From an uncultured Lachnospiraceae bacterium (GTDB lineage Bacteria; Bacillota; Clostridia; Lachnospirales; Lachnospiraceae), in NCBI GenBank assembly GCA_910587295.1, contig CAJULP010000019.1, positions 1 to 59,740 on the forward strand: a stretch of DNA of 59,740 bases, in the 5' to 3' direction. Position numbers and translations under genes: made by a program. The notes beneath the pieces were generated by a model. That model did not search any database and was not told the origin of the DNA. It saw nothing but the letters and a program-made list of their open reading frames with translations. Shown one piece after another: positions 25,891 through 34,721 of this stretch (position 1 is its first letter; the number at the start of each line of letters is the position of its first letter).

Positions 25891-27429
25891 TTATGAATAA
25901 ACGATCACGCTGCTTTCAATCATCCCGCCTAACGGGTAGTATTTCATAAAACAGGTGCTGCGCTCGATGGGGATCTGCATCACTCCAAAGGAGATCAGCG
26001 TTCCCCGGTATACGTTACCGCTTATCACGATTTCAGACTCTCTGGTCTGCGCAATGATCTTCTCCATTTCCTGAAATTTTGCCCTTACCTCTTCTAACTC
26101 CGCTTTCATAGGCCGATACTGGGCTTCCAGCATTCTCAATTTCTTTAACAGCAGCTCGGAATCCTTGCTTTTCTTACGGAGATTTACAAGTTCCTCCGAC
26201 ATATCTTTCACCTGCCTGGAAAGCTCCGTGTTCTTTTTCTTATATACCTGAGTCTGACGGTAAAAGTCCTTAGTACATCCTGCATGGAGCACGGTCCTAA
26301 CTTCTGCCGTGTTCCCCACCTCCGTTGCTTTGATTCCGTCCTTCGCATGGGTATATCCGCCGATGATCGCCCCCTTCCTTCCGGTAAGGATGACCTGCCC
26401 GTCAGAGGAGATATTGGCGTTCATGATCACGTTAGCCTGAATGCTTCCGCCGGCTTCCACGTTAGTCTGTTCGATAAAATCCGCAAACACATTCCCCTGT
26501 GCCATGATCTTCGCTTTGTTTGCCCCCTGGATCCCATGGCATAAAATCACATCTCCGCCGGCTTCCAGGCTTACCGCCTCCGCAGCGCCCCTGATTTCAA
26601 TATTCCTGCCTGCCCGGATCACAACCCCGGATTCCACGCTCCCATGGATCATCACATCCCCTACACATTCAATCCTTCCCGTGATCAGGGTAACATCCCC
26701 GTTGATCTCATGGACCGTCTGGATATCCACATGCCCGTTTTTGATCTCTATCTTGCCGTCTTTCGCCGCAAGGTAAATATCCGGGTTTTCCGGTGAGCGG
26801 ACTACCTTCCCCTTAAGCTGGGGCAGCTCTTTGGCGTTTCCCGCAGGAATGGTGTTCCCATATATGTCATAGCCGTCCTGGCCCACTTTCCCGTGATGGT
26901 AGACTGCCACCACATCCCCTTCTTTTACATTTTCCAATGTATTCATGCTGGCATAATCAACGCTTCCGTCCGGCCGCACCTCAGGCGCCCGGTACTGTTC
27001 CGGGCTGACCATATACTCATAATGCCCGTCCTCGCTGGGGATCACCCGCTTTCCACAGGCCGCAAGGATTTCCCGCTGATATATCCGCTTTTTGACAATG
27101 GCTGCCAAATTTGACTGATGATAACCCGTGGTCACACCTTTTTGTAATAAAAAGTCAAGCAATTCTTCCTTCGTGTAATTACCCTTCTCCTCATCCGGAG
27201 GCGTCAGAAATATAAATGCCTGCATATGATCCGGATCCACCCTGACATAGGAACCGTTGTCCGTCATGGAAAGGGGGTCAAGGGAATCTAAAAAATCTTC
27301 TGTTCCATCCCCCTGTGCGCCTTCCTGGGCAATTTTCCCCCGCAAATCCGCATTTGCAACCAATGCGTCAATTTCCCGCCTGAGTTCTTCAATCTCCTGC
27401 TCCGATAAAAATTCCTGCTCTTTATCCAT
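25891..27429 (-). CDS. FapA/DUF342-family protein
   Basis: A 512-residue FapA (DUF342) family protein. The N-terminal domain is followed by a right-handed beta-helix-like region with repeated short strands (GDVTLITGRIECVGDVMIHG, GVVIRAGRNIEIRGAAEAVS, GGDVILCHGIQGANKAKIMA), then a C-terminal coiled coil. The family is thought to polymerise or scaffold at the membrane, but its role is not established; in some Gram-negatives it regulates chemotaxis or flagella. Its start overlaps the valS stop by eight bases (ATGGATAA). No transmembrane segment is visible. Confidence 0.85.
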   Translation of the reverse strand: MDKEQEFLSEQEIEELRREIDALVANADLRGKIAQEGAQGDGTEDFLDSLDPLSMTDNGSYVRVDPDHMQAFIFLTPPDEEKGNYTKEELLDFLLQKGVTTGYHQSNLAAIVKKRIYQREILAACGKRVIPSEDGHYEYMVSPEQYRAPEVRPDGSVDYASMNTLENVKEGDVVAVYHHGKVGQDGYDIYGNTIPAGNAKELPQLKGKVVRSPENPDIYLAAKDGKIEIKNGHVDIQTVHEINGDVTLITGRIECVGDVMIHGSVESGVVIRAGRNIEIRGAAEAVSLEAGGDVILCHGIQGANKAKIMAQGNVFADFIEQTNVEAGGSIQANVIMNANISSDGQVILTGRKGAIIGGYTHAKDGIKATEVGNTAEVRTVLHAGCTKDFYRQTQVYKKKNTELSRQVKDMSEELVNLRKKSKDSELLLKKLRMLEAQYRPMKAELEEVRAKFQEMEKIIAQTRESEIVISGNVYRGTLISFGVMQIPIERSTCFMKYYPLGGMIESSVIVYS

Positions 27430-30082
27430 GAATCTGCGCCAGCCTTTCTTTTACCTGTTCCATCATACGGGAATACTTTTCTAACTTTTCCCGCTCCTCT
27501 AAAATCTTTGCTTCCGGCGCCTTGGATAGGAACCTTTCATTGTTCAGCATACCGTTTACCCTTGCAAGTTCTCCCGAAAGACGCTTTTCTTCCTTTTGGA
27601 GACGCTCGATCTCCTGACTTAAATCAACCAGTTCCGCAAAGGGAATATACAAGGTGGCATTGGCGATCACCACCGATACCGCATCCTCCGCAATCCCTTC
27701 TTTCTCTTTCTGTATAGCCACTTCAGAGGCATAAGCAAGCGCCGCAAAGAACAGCTTTCCTTCCGTAAAAGCATTTACGATATCCTGGTTTTCACTGACC
27801 ACAAATACCTTCGCCTTTTTGCTGGGGGCAACGTTCATTTCGGTACGCGCGTTACGGATTCCCCGCACCGCTTCCTTGATGATCTCGATATCCCTTTCTT
27901 CTTTTGCAAAGTCACGGGCCTCCTGATATTCCGGCCACTTAGATACCATAATGGACTCTTCTTCACTTTGCAGTGTACAGAAGATCTCCTCCGTAACAAA
28001 AGGCATATAAGGATGCAGCAGCTTTAAGGCATCGATCAGCACCGTCCGCAAGGTCCACAAAGCCGCACTCTGGCTTTCTTTATCATCGGAATTATAAAGA
28101 CGGGGTTTGACCATCTCAATATACCAGTCACAGAACTCATCCCAGATAAAATCATAAACCTTCTGTACCGCAATACCCAGCTCGAAGCTTTCCATATTTT
28201 CGGTCGCGTCTTTCACCAGCCTGTTTAACTTGGACAAGATCCATTTATCTGCCGGCTCTAAAGAAGGATTTAAAACACTAAGGCCGTCCTCCGGCATATT
28301 CATCATAATGAAACGGGACGCGTTCCAGATCTTATTGGCAAAGTTCCTGTTAGCTTCCACACGCTCATAGTAAAAACGCATATCATTGCCCGGTGCGTTC
28401 CCTGTGATCAGGGTAAGGCGGAGGGCATCCGCCCCATACTTGTCAATGATCTCCAAAGGATCAATACCGTTGCCTAAGGACTTGCTCATCTTCCGCCCCT
28501 GCGAATCCCGGATCAGCCCATGGAATAATACAGTCTTAAAGGGCTTCTCCCCCATCTGCTCATAACCGGAAAAGATCATCCGGATGACCCAGAAGAAGAT
28601 GATATCATATCCTGTCACCAGTACATCCGTAGGGTAAAAATACTTAAGATCCTCTGTCTGCTCCGGCCACCCTAATGTGGAAAAAGGCCAAAGGGCTGAG
28701 GAAAACCAGGTATCTAACGTATCCGGATCCTGTTCTAGCCGTTCACACCCGCACTTCGGGCATTGGGCCGGCAATTCCGGCGAAACCGTAATCTCCCCGC
28801 ACTTACTGCAGTAATAAGCCGGGATCCTGTGTCCCCACCAGAGCTGCCTGGAAATGCACCAGTCGCGGATATTGTCAGTCCAGTTAAAATAGATCTTTTC
28901 CATCCGTTTCGGGATCAGCTGGATGTCACCGTTTTTTACCGCCTCCACCGCAGGCCTTATCAGTTCATCCATCTTGACAAACCACTGCTGTTTGATCATC
29001 GGTTCGATGGTGGTCTTGCATCGGTCATGGGTTCCCACATTATGGGAATAGTCCTCAATCTTCACCAAAAGCCCCATCTCATCCAGCTCTTTTACGATGG
29101 CGGCTCTTGCCTCATAGCGGTCCATCCCACAGAATTTCCCGCCGTTTTCATTGATGGTGGCGTCATCGTTTAAAATATTGACTTCCGGCAGGTTATGACG
29201 TCTCCCCACCTCAAAATCGTTAGGGTCATGAGCGGGGGTGATCTTCACCACGCCGGTTCCAAATTCCATATCCACATAAGAATCCGCAACTACCGGAAGT
29301 TCCCTGTTTACGATGGGCAGCATCAGTTTTCTTCCGATCAGGTCCTTGTACCTGTCATCTTCCGGGTTTACCGCCACCGCAGTATCCCCTAGCATAGTCT
29401 CCGGCCTGGTGGTGGCAAACTCAATAAACTCCGTGGTACTTACTCTGCCGTCTTCCTCTATCAGAGGATACTTGATATGCCAAAAATGCCCTGCCTGCTC
29501 CGCATATTCCACTTCCGCGTCGGAAATGGAGGTATTGCATACCGGACACCAGTTGATGATCCTGCTGCCCTTGTAGATCCAGCCCTTTTCATGCATCTTG
29601 CAGAACACTTCCGTTACTGCTTTGTTGCATCCTTCATCCATGGTAAAACGTTCCCTGTCCCAGTCACAGGAACTGCCCAGTTTTTTCAGCTGGTTGACGA
29701 TTCTCCCACCGTATTCCCGTTTCCAGTCCCATGCCCGCTCAAGGAACCCTTCCCTGCCAAGGTCTTCTTTGGTGATGCCTTCTTCCTTCATCTTTTCAAT
29801 GATCTTCACCTCTGTGGCAATGCTGGCATGATCCGTTCCCGGCTGCCACAGGGCATTATACCCCTGCATCCTCTTAAACCGAATCAAAATGTCCTGCATG
29901 GTCTCATCCAGTGCATGCCCCATGTGGAGCTGCCCCGTAATATTTGGGGGCGGGATTACAATGGTAAAAGGTGTTTTGGAATGATCCACCTTTGCATGAA
30001 AATATTTTTTCTCCATCCATTTCTGATAAAGTCTGTCCTCAATCCCTTTCGGGTCGTAAGTTTTTGCAAGTTCCTTACCCAT
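27422..30082 (-). CDS. valS: Valyl-tRNA synthetase
   Basis: An 886-residue class I aminoacyl-tRNA synthetase. The HIGH motif appears as PPPNITGQLHMGHAL and the KMSKS motif as GRKMSKSLGNG. The editing (CP1) domain has TTRPETMLGDTAVAVNPED. The anticodon-binding domain and a C-terminal coiled-coil arm (LSQEIERLQKEEKRLSGELA) are present. It charges tRNA-Val and edits threonine. ATG 30082 has AGGAG upstream; the longer frame from 30127 lacks one. Expression is controlled by the T-box leader at 30223-30560. It heads the valS-fapA-folC transcript. Confidence 0.96.
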   Translation of the reverse strand: MGKELAKTYDPKGIEDRLYQKWMEKKYFHAKVDHSKTPFTIVIPPPNITGQLHMGHALDETMQDILIRFKRMQGYNALWQPGTDHASIATEVKIIEKMKEEGITKEDLGREGFLERAWDWKREYGGRIVNQLKKLGSSCDWDRERFTMDEGCNKAVTEVFCKMHEKGWIYKGSRIINWCPVCNTSISDAEVEYAEQAGHFWHIKYPLIEEDGRVSTTEFIEFATTRPETMLGDTAVAVNPEDDRYKDLIGRKLMLPIVNRELPVVADSYVDMEFGTGVVKITPAHDPNDFEVGRRHNLPEVNILNDDATINENGGKFCGMDRYEARAAIVKELDEMGLLVKIEDYSHNVGTHDRCKTTIEPMIKQQWFVKMDELIRPAVEAVKNGDIQLIPKRMEKIYFNWTDNIRDWCISRQLWWGHRIPAYYCSKCGEITVSPELPAQCPKCGCERLEQDPDTLDTWFSSALWPFSTLGWPEQTEDLKYFYPTDVLVTGYDIIFFWVIRMIFSGYEQMGEKPFKTVLFHGLIRDSQGRKMSKSLGNGIDPLEIIDKYGADALRLTLITGNAPGNDMRFYYERVEANRNFANKIWNASRFIMMNMPEDGLSVLNPSLEPADKWILSKLNRLVKDATENMESFELGIAVQKVYDFIWDEFCDWYIEMVKPRLYNSDDKESQSAALWTLRTVLIDALKLLHPYMPFVTEEIFCTLQSEEESIMVSKWPEYQEARDFAKEERDIEIIKEAVRGIRNARTEMNVAPSKKAKVFVVSENQDIVNAFTEGKLFFAALAYASEVAIQKEKEGIAEDAVSVVIANATLYIPFAELVDLSQEIERLQKEEKRLSGELARVNGMLNNERFLSKAPEAKILEEREKLEKYSRMMEQVKERLAQIHG

Positions 30083-30163
30083 ATCTTTTTCTCCTTCCTT
30101 ATCCTGCTGCCTGCCGCACCGAATCATAAGCCTTCTTATGCATCCGTGCGCATAAAGTTTTTA

Positions 30164-30221
30164 TTTCATAGGAAAGGCATATTCTTTATCACTTCACAGC
30201 GACAAGGTCTTTCCTATGAAA
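30164..30221 (-). repeat. 13-bp perfect inverted repeat in the valS 5' untranslated region
   Basis: TTTCATAGGAAAG at 30164-30176 and CTTTCCTATGAAA at 30209-30221 are exact reverse complements separated by 32 bases. The pair lies between the T-box terminator and the valS start, so it would form in the anti-terminated message. It is not followed by a U-run on the minus strand and does not look like a second terminator. Confidence 0.6.
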
Positions 30222-30222
30222 C

Positions 30223-30560
30223 AAAAAAGCCCTCTGCAGACACTAATCTGCAAAGGGCGCATTGACGCGGTACCACCTTCATTTATCACTCAGCGGTTTC
30301 ACCCCGGCACAAAGACCGGTTTAAAATCCTATCCGTTAACGGGGATAAAACGTGGGCGCTTACTTGGAAACCCTTCACAGGTATATCACATATCTAAAAG
30401 GAAGGTTCCGTTCACCACTCCGGCTCCAAAGCTACCTTCCGCATCCTTTCCCCTGAAACCTCACAGCGCCGTGCCATTCTGACACGGGATTTCTTCTCTG
30501 AAGGATCCACGATACGTACTCCTCTTCTTCAACGCCTTTCACACTTCATAAATAAGTTAT
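30223..30560 (-). promoter_or_regulatory. T-box riboswitch leader for valS
   Basis: Read on the minus strand, the region shows T-box landmarks. Stem I has a GAGGAGTA kink-turn-like start, the distal CAGAGA and CTGTGAGG loops and, at 30433-30435, a candidate GTA (Val) specifier triplet in GAAGGTAGC. The antiterminator T-box bulge AAGGTGGTACCGCG is at 30266-30279. The terminator (GCCCTTTGCAGA with TCTGCAGAGGGC, then TTTTTT) is at 30223-30258. Uncharged tRNA-Val should bind and allow transcription into valS. The specifier assignment is my reading of the loop and is less certain than the T-box itself. Confidence 0.92.
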
Positions 30561-30564
30561 ATTT

Positions 30565-30593
30565 ATCTTAGTTGCCATCTTCTCTTTTGTCAA
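30565..30593 (-). promoter_or_regulatory. Sigma-A promoter for the valS T-box transcript
   Basis: A consensus -35 TTGACA (30588-30593) and a near-consensus -10 TAAGAT (30565-30570) are separated by 17 bases on the minus strand. Transcription would begin near 30558, just before stem I of the T-box. Confidence 0.85.
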
Positions 30594-30612
30594 GATAGAT
30601 TTTAAAATTTAC

Positions 30613-30700
30613 GATGCAACTCTGATACAAAAAAGATGCAACTTTGATACAAAGATTATGCCGTTTTGATGCAAAAATGATACAACTCTGATGGGTTGCC
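30613..30700. repeat. Four 22-bp tandem direct repeats upstream of the VIT/vWA-exosortase genes
   Basis: Copies start at 30613, 30635, 30657 and 30679, exactly 22 bases apart. The first two are almost identical (GATGCAACTCTGATACAAAA and GATGCAACTTTGATACAAAG); the third and fourth are diverged (TATGCCGTTTTGATGCAAAA and GATACAACTCTGATGGGTTG). The 22-bp phase is about two helical turns, placing each copy on one face of DNA. They lie between the divergent valS promoter and the VIT/vWA gene and may be regulator binding sites. No unique spacers are present, so this is not a CRISPR. Confidence 0.8.
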
Positions 30701-30763
30701 ATCGTACAGTAGATACAACAGATAACAAACAACAGCACTCTTTACAGCAGAAAGGCACAAAAA

Positions 30764-32788
30764 ATGAAAACACACAAAAGATTTCTATGTTTCCTCCTTG
30801 CAATGCTTACCTTTACCATCCACTGCCCGGCTGTCAATGCCAAGAGCATTGATGATAACGCCAATGACACAAGCAAAGATAAGACCGCAGCCCCCTATTT
30901 TTATGTGGAAAGCGAAGAGACCGGTGTGGACAGTTTTCCCTTAAAAAAGACCGATGTAACGGTGGATATCAAAGGAATCATCGCCGATACCCATGTAACC
31001 CAGACCTACGCCAATGAAGGCGCCAAGCCAATAAACGCCAGTTATATCTTCCCCGCCTCCACGAAAGTTACCATCCATGGGATGCAGATGCGAATCGGCA
31101 ATCAGACCGTTACAGCCACCATTAAGGAAAAAGAAGAGGCCAAACAGGAATTTGAAACCGCAAAAAGCGAAGGAAAAAGCGCCTCCATGCTCTCGGAAGA
31201 ACGGGCAAACGTCTTTAGTATGGACATTGCCAATATCATGCCTGGCGACGAAGTCCACATTGACTTACATTACACGGAACTGATCACTCCCACAGACGGA
31301 ACCTATCAGTTTGTGTTCCCCACTGTTACCGGTCCCCGATATACAGGACCTGTCAAGGACGATACCGGCAACCGGGATGAATGGACGGCAGCCCCTTATC
31401 TTCCTGACGGCACCGTTCCGACAGCACAGTACGATATTCATGTAAACCTTTTGGCCGGAGTGCCTATTACAGCGCTTACCAGCACTTCCCATAAAATAAA
31501 CATTGACTGGAACGAAACCACTACCGCTTACGTTTCCCTTGCCAACCCGCTGGAATATGCCGGAAACAGGGATTTTATCCTGGACTATAAACTTACCGGA
31601 GAAAACATCAGCTCCGGCCTTACTTTAAGCAAAGGAGAAACAGAAAATTTCTTTATGCTGATGGTACAGCCTCCGGAACGCCCATCGCCTTCCGTCATCC
31701 CTCCACGGGAATACATTTTTGTCCTGGATGTATCCGGTTCCATGTCCGGTTTCCCGTTAGACGCTGCGAAAGAATTGATGAAAAACCTGGTTTCCAACCT
31801 GCGGGAGACGGACACCTTTAACCTGATTCTGTTCTCCGGTACTTCTTATCAGATGGCATCCCGCTCCCTTCCCGCCACAAGGGAAAACATCAGCAAAGCC
31901 GTAACGCTGATAAGTGAGCAAAACGGGGCTGGCGGCACAGAACTTTCCGGCGCCTTAAAAGATGCCCTTGCCATCCCCCAGGATGAAGACAGCGCACGTA
32001 ATATCGTCGTCATCACGGACGGGTATATCTCAGGGGAATCCGAGATTTTTGAACTGATCAACCAGCACCTGGATCAGGCTGACTTCTTTTCCTTCGGAAT
32101 CGGTTCCGCCGTCAACCGTTATCTGATTGACGGCATTGCATCTATTGGGCAGGGAGAGCCCTTTGTGGTCACGGAAGCCTCCGAAGCCTCTGATGCTGCC
32201 AGACGGTTTAGCGCTTATATCCAGTCACCTGTCCTGACAGATATCCAGGTATCCTTTGAAGGTTTTGACGCTTATGACGTGGAGCCTGCCATCCTGCCTA
32301 CCCTCTATGCGCAAAAGCCAATCGTCCTCCTGGGAAAGTGGAAAGGCGAGCCGGAAGGAACGATCAAACTTACCGGCAGGACCGGGGAAGGCAGTTACAC
32401 CCAGACCATTTCCGCAGCTGATGCCCTGACCGATGACGGCAGCACATTAGGCTATCTTTGGGCCCGCAAGCGGGTAGAACGGTTGACGGATTACGGTGTT
32501 TCGGGAAATGACCCGGATGTGAAAGAAGAAGTAACGCAAATCGGACTGTCCTACCACATGATGACCCCTTACACCTCCTTTATCGCTGTACTGGATACCG
32601 TGCGGAATCCTGACGGTGGGAGCACAGACGTAGACCAGCCCCTCGCCCTTCCTCTTGGAGTATCAGACCTGGCAGTTGGCTACCGGGCAGGGTCGGAGCC
32701 TGGGGATATCTTCCTTTTAATCGGGCTTGCAGGGATCATGCTTATTTCTGCTTATTACCGGAAACGCCTGAAAAAAAGCAGGGGATGA
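30764..32788 (+). CDS. Secreted VIT plus vWA domain protein with C-terminal membrane anchor
   Basis: A 674-residue exported protein. The signal peptide (FLCFLLAMLTFTIHCPAVNA) is cleaved near residue 26. A VIT domain (DVTVDIKGIIADTHVTQTYA ... YIFPASTKVTIHGMQMRIG) precedes a von Willebrand A domain with an intact metal site (FVLDVSGSMSG near residue 322, then VVITDGYISGES). The C-terminus is EPGDIFLLIGLAGIMLISAY followed by basic YRKRLKKSRG: a proline-containing motif, one hydrophobic helix and a positive tail, reminiscent of a PEP-CTERM-type sorting signal. There is no LPXTG motif. The exosortase-family gene begins 44 bases downstream, so I infer it is that enzyme's substrate. AAAGG lies eight bases before the ATG. 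Confidence 0.85.
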   Translation: MKTHKRFLCFLLAMLTFTIHCPAVNAKSIDDNANDTSKDKTAAPYFYVESEETGVDSFPLKKTDVTVDIKGIIADTHVTQTYANEGAKPINASYIFPASTKVTIHGMQMRIGNQTVTATIKEKEEAKQEFETAKSEGKSASMLSEERANVFSMDIANIMPGDEVHIDLHYTELITPTDGTYQFVFPTVTGPRYTGPVKDDTGNRDEWTAAPYLPDGTVPTAQYDIHVNLLAGVPITALTSTSHKINIDWNETTTAYVSLANPLEYAGNRDFILDYKLTGENISSGLTLSKGETENFFMLMVQPPERPSPSVIPPREYIFVLDVSGSMSGFPLDAAKELMKNLVSNLRETDTFNLILFSGTSYQMASRSLPATRENISKAVTLISEQNGAGGTELSGALKDALAIPQDEDSARNIVVITDGYISGESEIFELINQHLDQADFFSFGIGSAVNRYLIDGIASIGQGEPFVVTEASEASDAARRFSAYIQSPVLTDIQVSFEGFDAYDVEPAILPTLYAQKPIVLLGKWKGEPEGTIKLTGRTGEGSYTQTISAADALTDDGSTLGYLWARKRVERLTDYGVSGNDPDVKEEVTQIGLSYHMMTPYTSFIAVLDTVRNPDGGSTDVDQPLALPLGVSDLAVGYRAGSEPGDIFLLIGLAGIMLISAYYRKRLKKSRG

Positions 32789-32832
32789 CCCCTGAGCTCT
32801 TTACGGATGATTGATCATGCAAGGAGATAACT

Positions 32833-33597
32833 ATGGAAAACATTGAAAGAAAAGACACCATCAAAAACTATTGGTTTCTATACTTTTTAACGGTATTACT
32901 TGCCATTGCGATGAAATTTTTCTGCCGTATCACCGACAGTGACCTGCTTACATGGATACTGGCCCCTACCGCCCGGTGGGCCGGCATCCTTGGCAGCATC
33001 CCCTTTGAATACCTGGCGCATCAAGGTTATGTAAACCATTTTTACCGGTTCCTTATCGCCCCTTCCTGTTCCGGAATCCGTTTTTTGACCATCCTCTTTG
33101 TGATGCTCATCTTTTCCTTTTTACACCGGATCAGATCCACACGGGCAGGATATCTCTGGTTTGTGTTAAGCGCGGCCTTATCCTACCTGGCCACCGTCTT
33201 CGTAAACGGAATCCGCATCGTGCTGGCCGTTTACCTGCCTATCCCCCTGGAAAAAGCCGGGCTCCTTAACGGATGGCTGAACCCGGATCGGCTGCATACA
33301 TTGATTGGAACCGCTGTCTATTTTTCTTCCTTATACATTATTTATCCGGCAGCTTCCTGTCTCTGCCAAAGCTTCTTTGCCTGCGCTCCCGGATTGGAAA
33401 CCGTCAATTCCAGATACGGTTTAAAACTGCTTACTCCTGCATTTTGGTATCTTTCCGCCGTTCTGGCCCTCCCTCTTTTAGGAAGGGCTGTTCGGAACGA
33501 CTGGGAAGGGTTTGGCGGATATGCCGTTCTTATTATTGGCGTATGCACACTGGTCATGATTCCGGCAGTTGTGGCCGGTCTGTTAAAGCGCACTTAA
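32833..33597 (+). CDS. Exosortase/archaeosortase-family transpeptidase
   Basis: A 254-residue polytopic membrane protein with the exosortase catalytic residues. Cys79 is in APSCSGIRFL, Arg128 in FVNGIRIVLA and His155 in DRLHTLIGTA, each at the end of or between transmembrane helices, with a total of seven to eight helices. Exosortases cut C-terminal sorting signals of exported proteins. They are common in Gram-negatives with PEP-CTERM proteins and much rarer in Firmicutes; the exosortase K subfamily is a candidate placement but I cannot confirm it. The start has GGAG upstream, and the preceding gene is the presumed substrate. It converges with the DUF308 gene 17 bases away. Confidence 0.85.
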   Translation: MENIERKDTIKNYWFLYFLTVLLAIAMKFFCRITDSDLLTWILAPTARWAGILGSIPFEYLAHQGYVNHFYRFLIAPSCSGIRFLTILFVMLIFSFLHRIRSTRAGYLWFVLSAALSYLATVFVNGIRIVLAVYLPIPLEKAGLLNGWLNPDRLHTLIGTAVYFSSLYIIYPAASCLCQSFFACAPGLETVNSRYGLKLLTPAFWYLSAVLALPLLGRAVRNDWEGFGGYAVLIIGVCTLVMIPAVVAGLLKRT

Positions 33598-33614
33598 AAT
33601 ATCATTGCTGCACC

Positions 33615-34205
33615 TTATTTCTCCTCATCCACCCAGACGCCTTCCACGTCCACCACCCTGTCTTTTCCTTTTTTCACCTGAAACACCTTGGAAATGATCC
33701 ACATATCTGACAGCCCGTCATAGATCAGAAATATTCCGATCAGCCTTACCACCGTGTTTACCACCTTAAAAGGATTATAAATCAAGACCGCGCCAAGCGC
33801 CGCAGTGAGCACGCCCATCAGGCAGGCGATCCACCAGCCATCATACCCATCCCTTTTTAAGGAAGCCGCCTGGGAAATGTTATGTATGCCATGGATCGCA
33901 ATCAAAATCCCCACGATCACCGGCACTGCCATAATGATCATTTCCGGCCTTACTAAGATCCACAGGCCGATAACGGCCACAATGATCCCAAGGAGCATCA
34001 TCCCCTGGGAAATCATGGTTCTTTCTTTATTCAACAGGTAAATTACCACATGGACGCCGCCATAGATAAGCAGCACGGAGCCCAGCAGCATACACACGAT
34101 CTGAGTGGTAGTTCCCGGCCAGATCAAAAGCACCAGCCCCAATATCACGCAGGCCAATGCAGATGCTGTGTAATTAACCTTTAATCCTTTTAAAAAACCT
34201 TCCAT
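33615..34205 (-). CDS. DUF308 (HdeD-like) membrane protein
   Basis: A 196-residue protein of six short transmembrane helices arranged as repeated two-helix units (ALACVILGLVLLIWPGTTTQ, MMLLGIIVAVIGLWILVRPE, CLMGVLTAALGAVLIYNPFK). Each helix pair ends in a 'P' loop, the DUF308/HdeD pattern. HdeD contributes to acid resistance in E. coli, but no function is known for Firmicute members. A charged C-terminal tail (KKGKDRVVDVEGVWVDEEK) is cytoplasmic. It follows the vanZ-like gene by six bases. Confidence 0.82.
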   Translation of the reverse strand: MEGFLKGLKVNYTASALACVILGLVLLIWPGTTTQIVCMLLGSVLLIYGGVHVVIYLLNKERTMISQGMMLLGIIVAVIGLWILVRPEMIIMAVPVIVGILIAIHGIHNISQAASLKRDGYDGWWIACLMGVLTAALGAVLIYNPFKVVNTVVRLIGIFLIYDGLSDMWIISKVFQVKKGKDRVVDVEGVWVDEEK

Positions 34206-34211
34206 CCTATC

Positions 34212-34721
34212 TTATCTCCTTTCTATCCTTTCACTTTTCCGCAGATGCCGCTGCCGCAATGCCTCAAAAGGGAAATAACAAAAATATCCGATCAAAGCCC
34301 CTAGGCAGTTTAAAAGAATATCATCCACGTCAAAGGCCCCAAAAGCGCTGAACAGCTGGAACACTTCTATTCCCAGCACAAACAAAAAAGCATTCAGCAG
34401 CATGACAAAAAAATTTCTCCCCCATTTAAACACATAGGGGAACAAAAAGCCAAAAGGCACAAACACCGCCACATTCCCCACAAGATTTTCGAAGCTGTTT
34501 AATTTGTAAGAATAATCAATGTACATGCGAATGGTCTTAAATAAGGTAAAATTTGCCGTATCCAGCCCTTCTAGGATCACCCCTTTTTCCCAGGTATCAG
34601 CGATAGCTTTTAACTGTTCAAAAGGGTATTTAAAAATGATCAGCTTGATCACAAGCAAAAGGTATAACAGAAACAGGATGCGGATTTTCTTGTTTCCGCC
34701 ATCCCTTGTTTGTTTTTCCAC
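34212..34721 (-). CDS. VanZ-family membrane protein
   Basis: A 169-residue, four-helix membrane protein. LVGNVAVFVPFGFLFPYVF and FDVDDILLNCLGALIGYFCY are the VanZ-family hallmarks (N-x-x-x-F-x-P-x-G, then D-D-x-x-x-N-x-x-G). VanZ itself gives low-level teicoplanin resistance, but most chromosomal members have no known role. The stop-start junction with truA overlaps by one base at 34721. There is nothing to suggest a vancomycin-resistance operon here. Confidence 0.85.
   Translation of the reverse strand: MEKQTRDGGNKKIRILFLLYLLLVIKLIIFKYPFEQLKAIADTWEKGVILEGLDTANFTLFKTIRMYIDYSYKLNSFENLVGNVAVFVPFGFLFPYVFKWGRNFFVMLLNAFLFVLGIEVFQLFSAFGAFDVDDILLNCLGALIGYFCYFPFEALRQRHLRKSERIERR

Noticed and set aside
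29477..30265. A 262-residue plus-strand frame antisense to valS
   Set aside because: It overlaps the coding strand of valS and its T-box leader; no ribosome site and no recognisable domain.
30613..30700. CRISPR-like array
   Set aside because: The 22-bp units are directly adjacent with no unique spacers, and no cas genes are present.
34212..34721. Vancomycin/teicoplanin resistance operon
   Set aside because: Only a VanZ-family membrane protein is present in a housekeeping run; no vanHAX or regulator genes accompany it.
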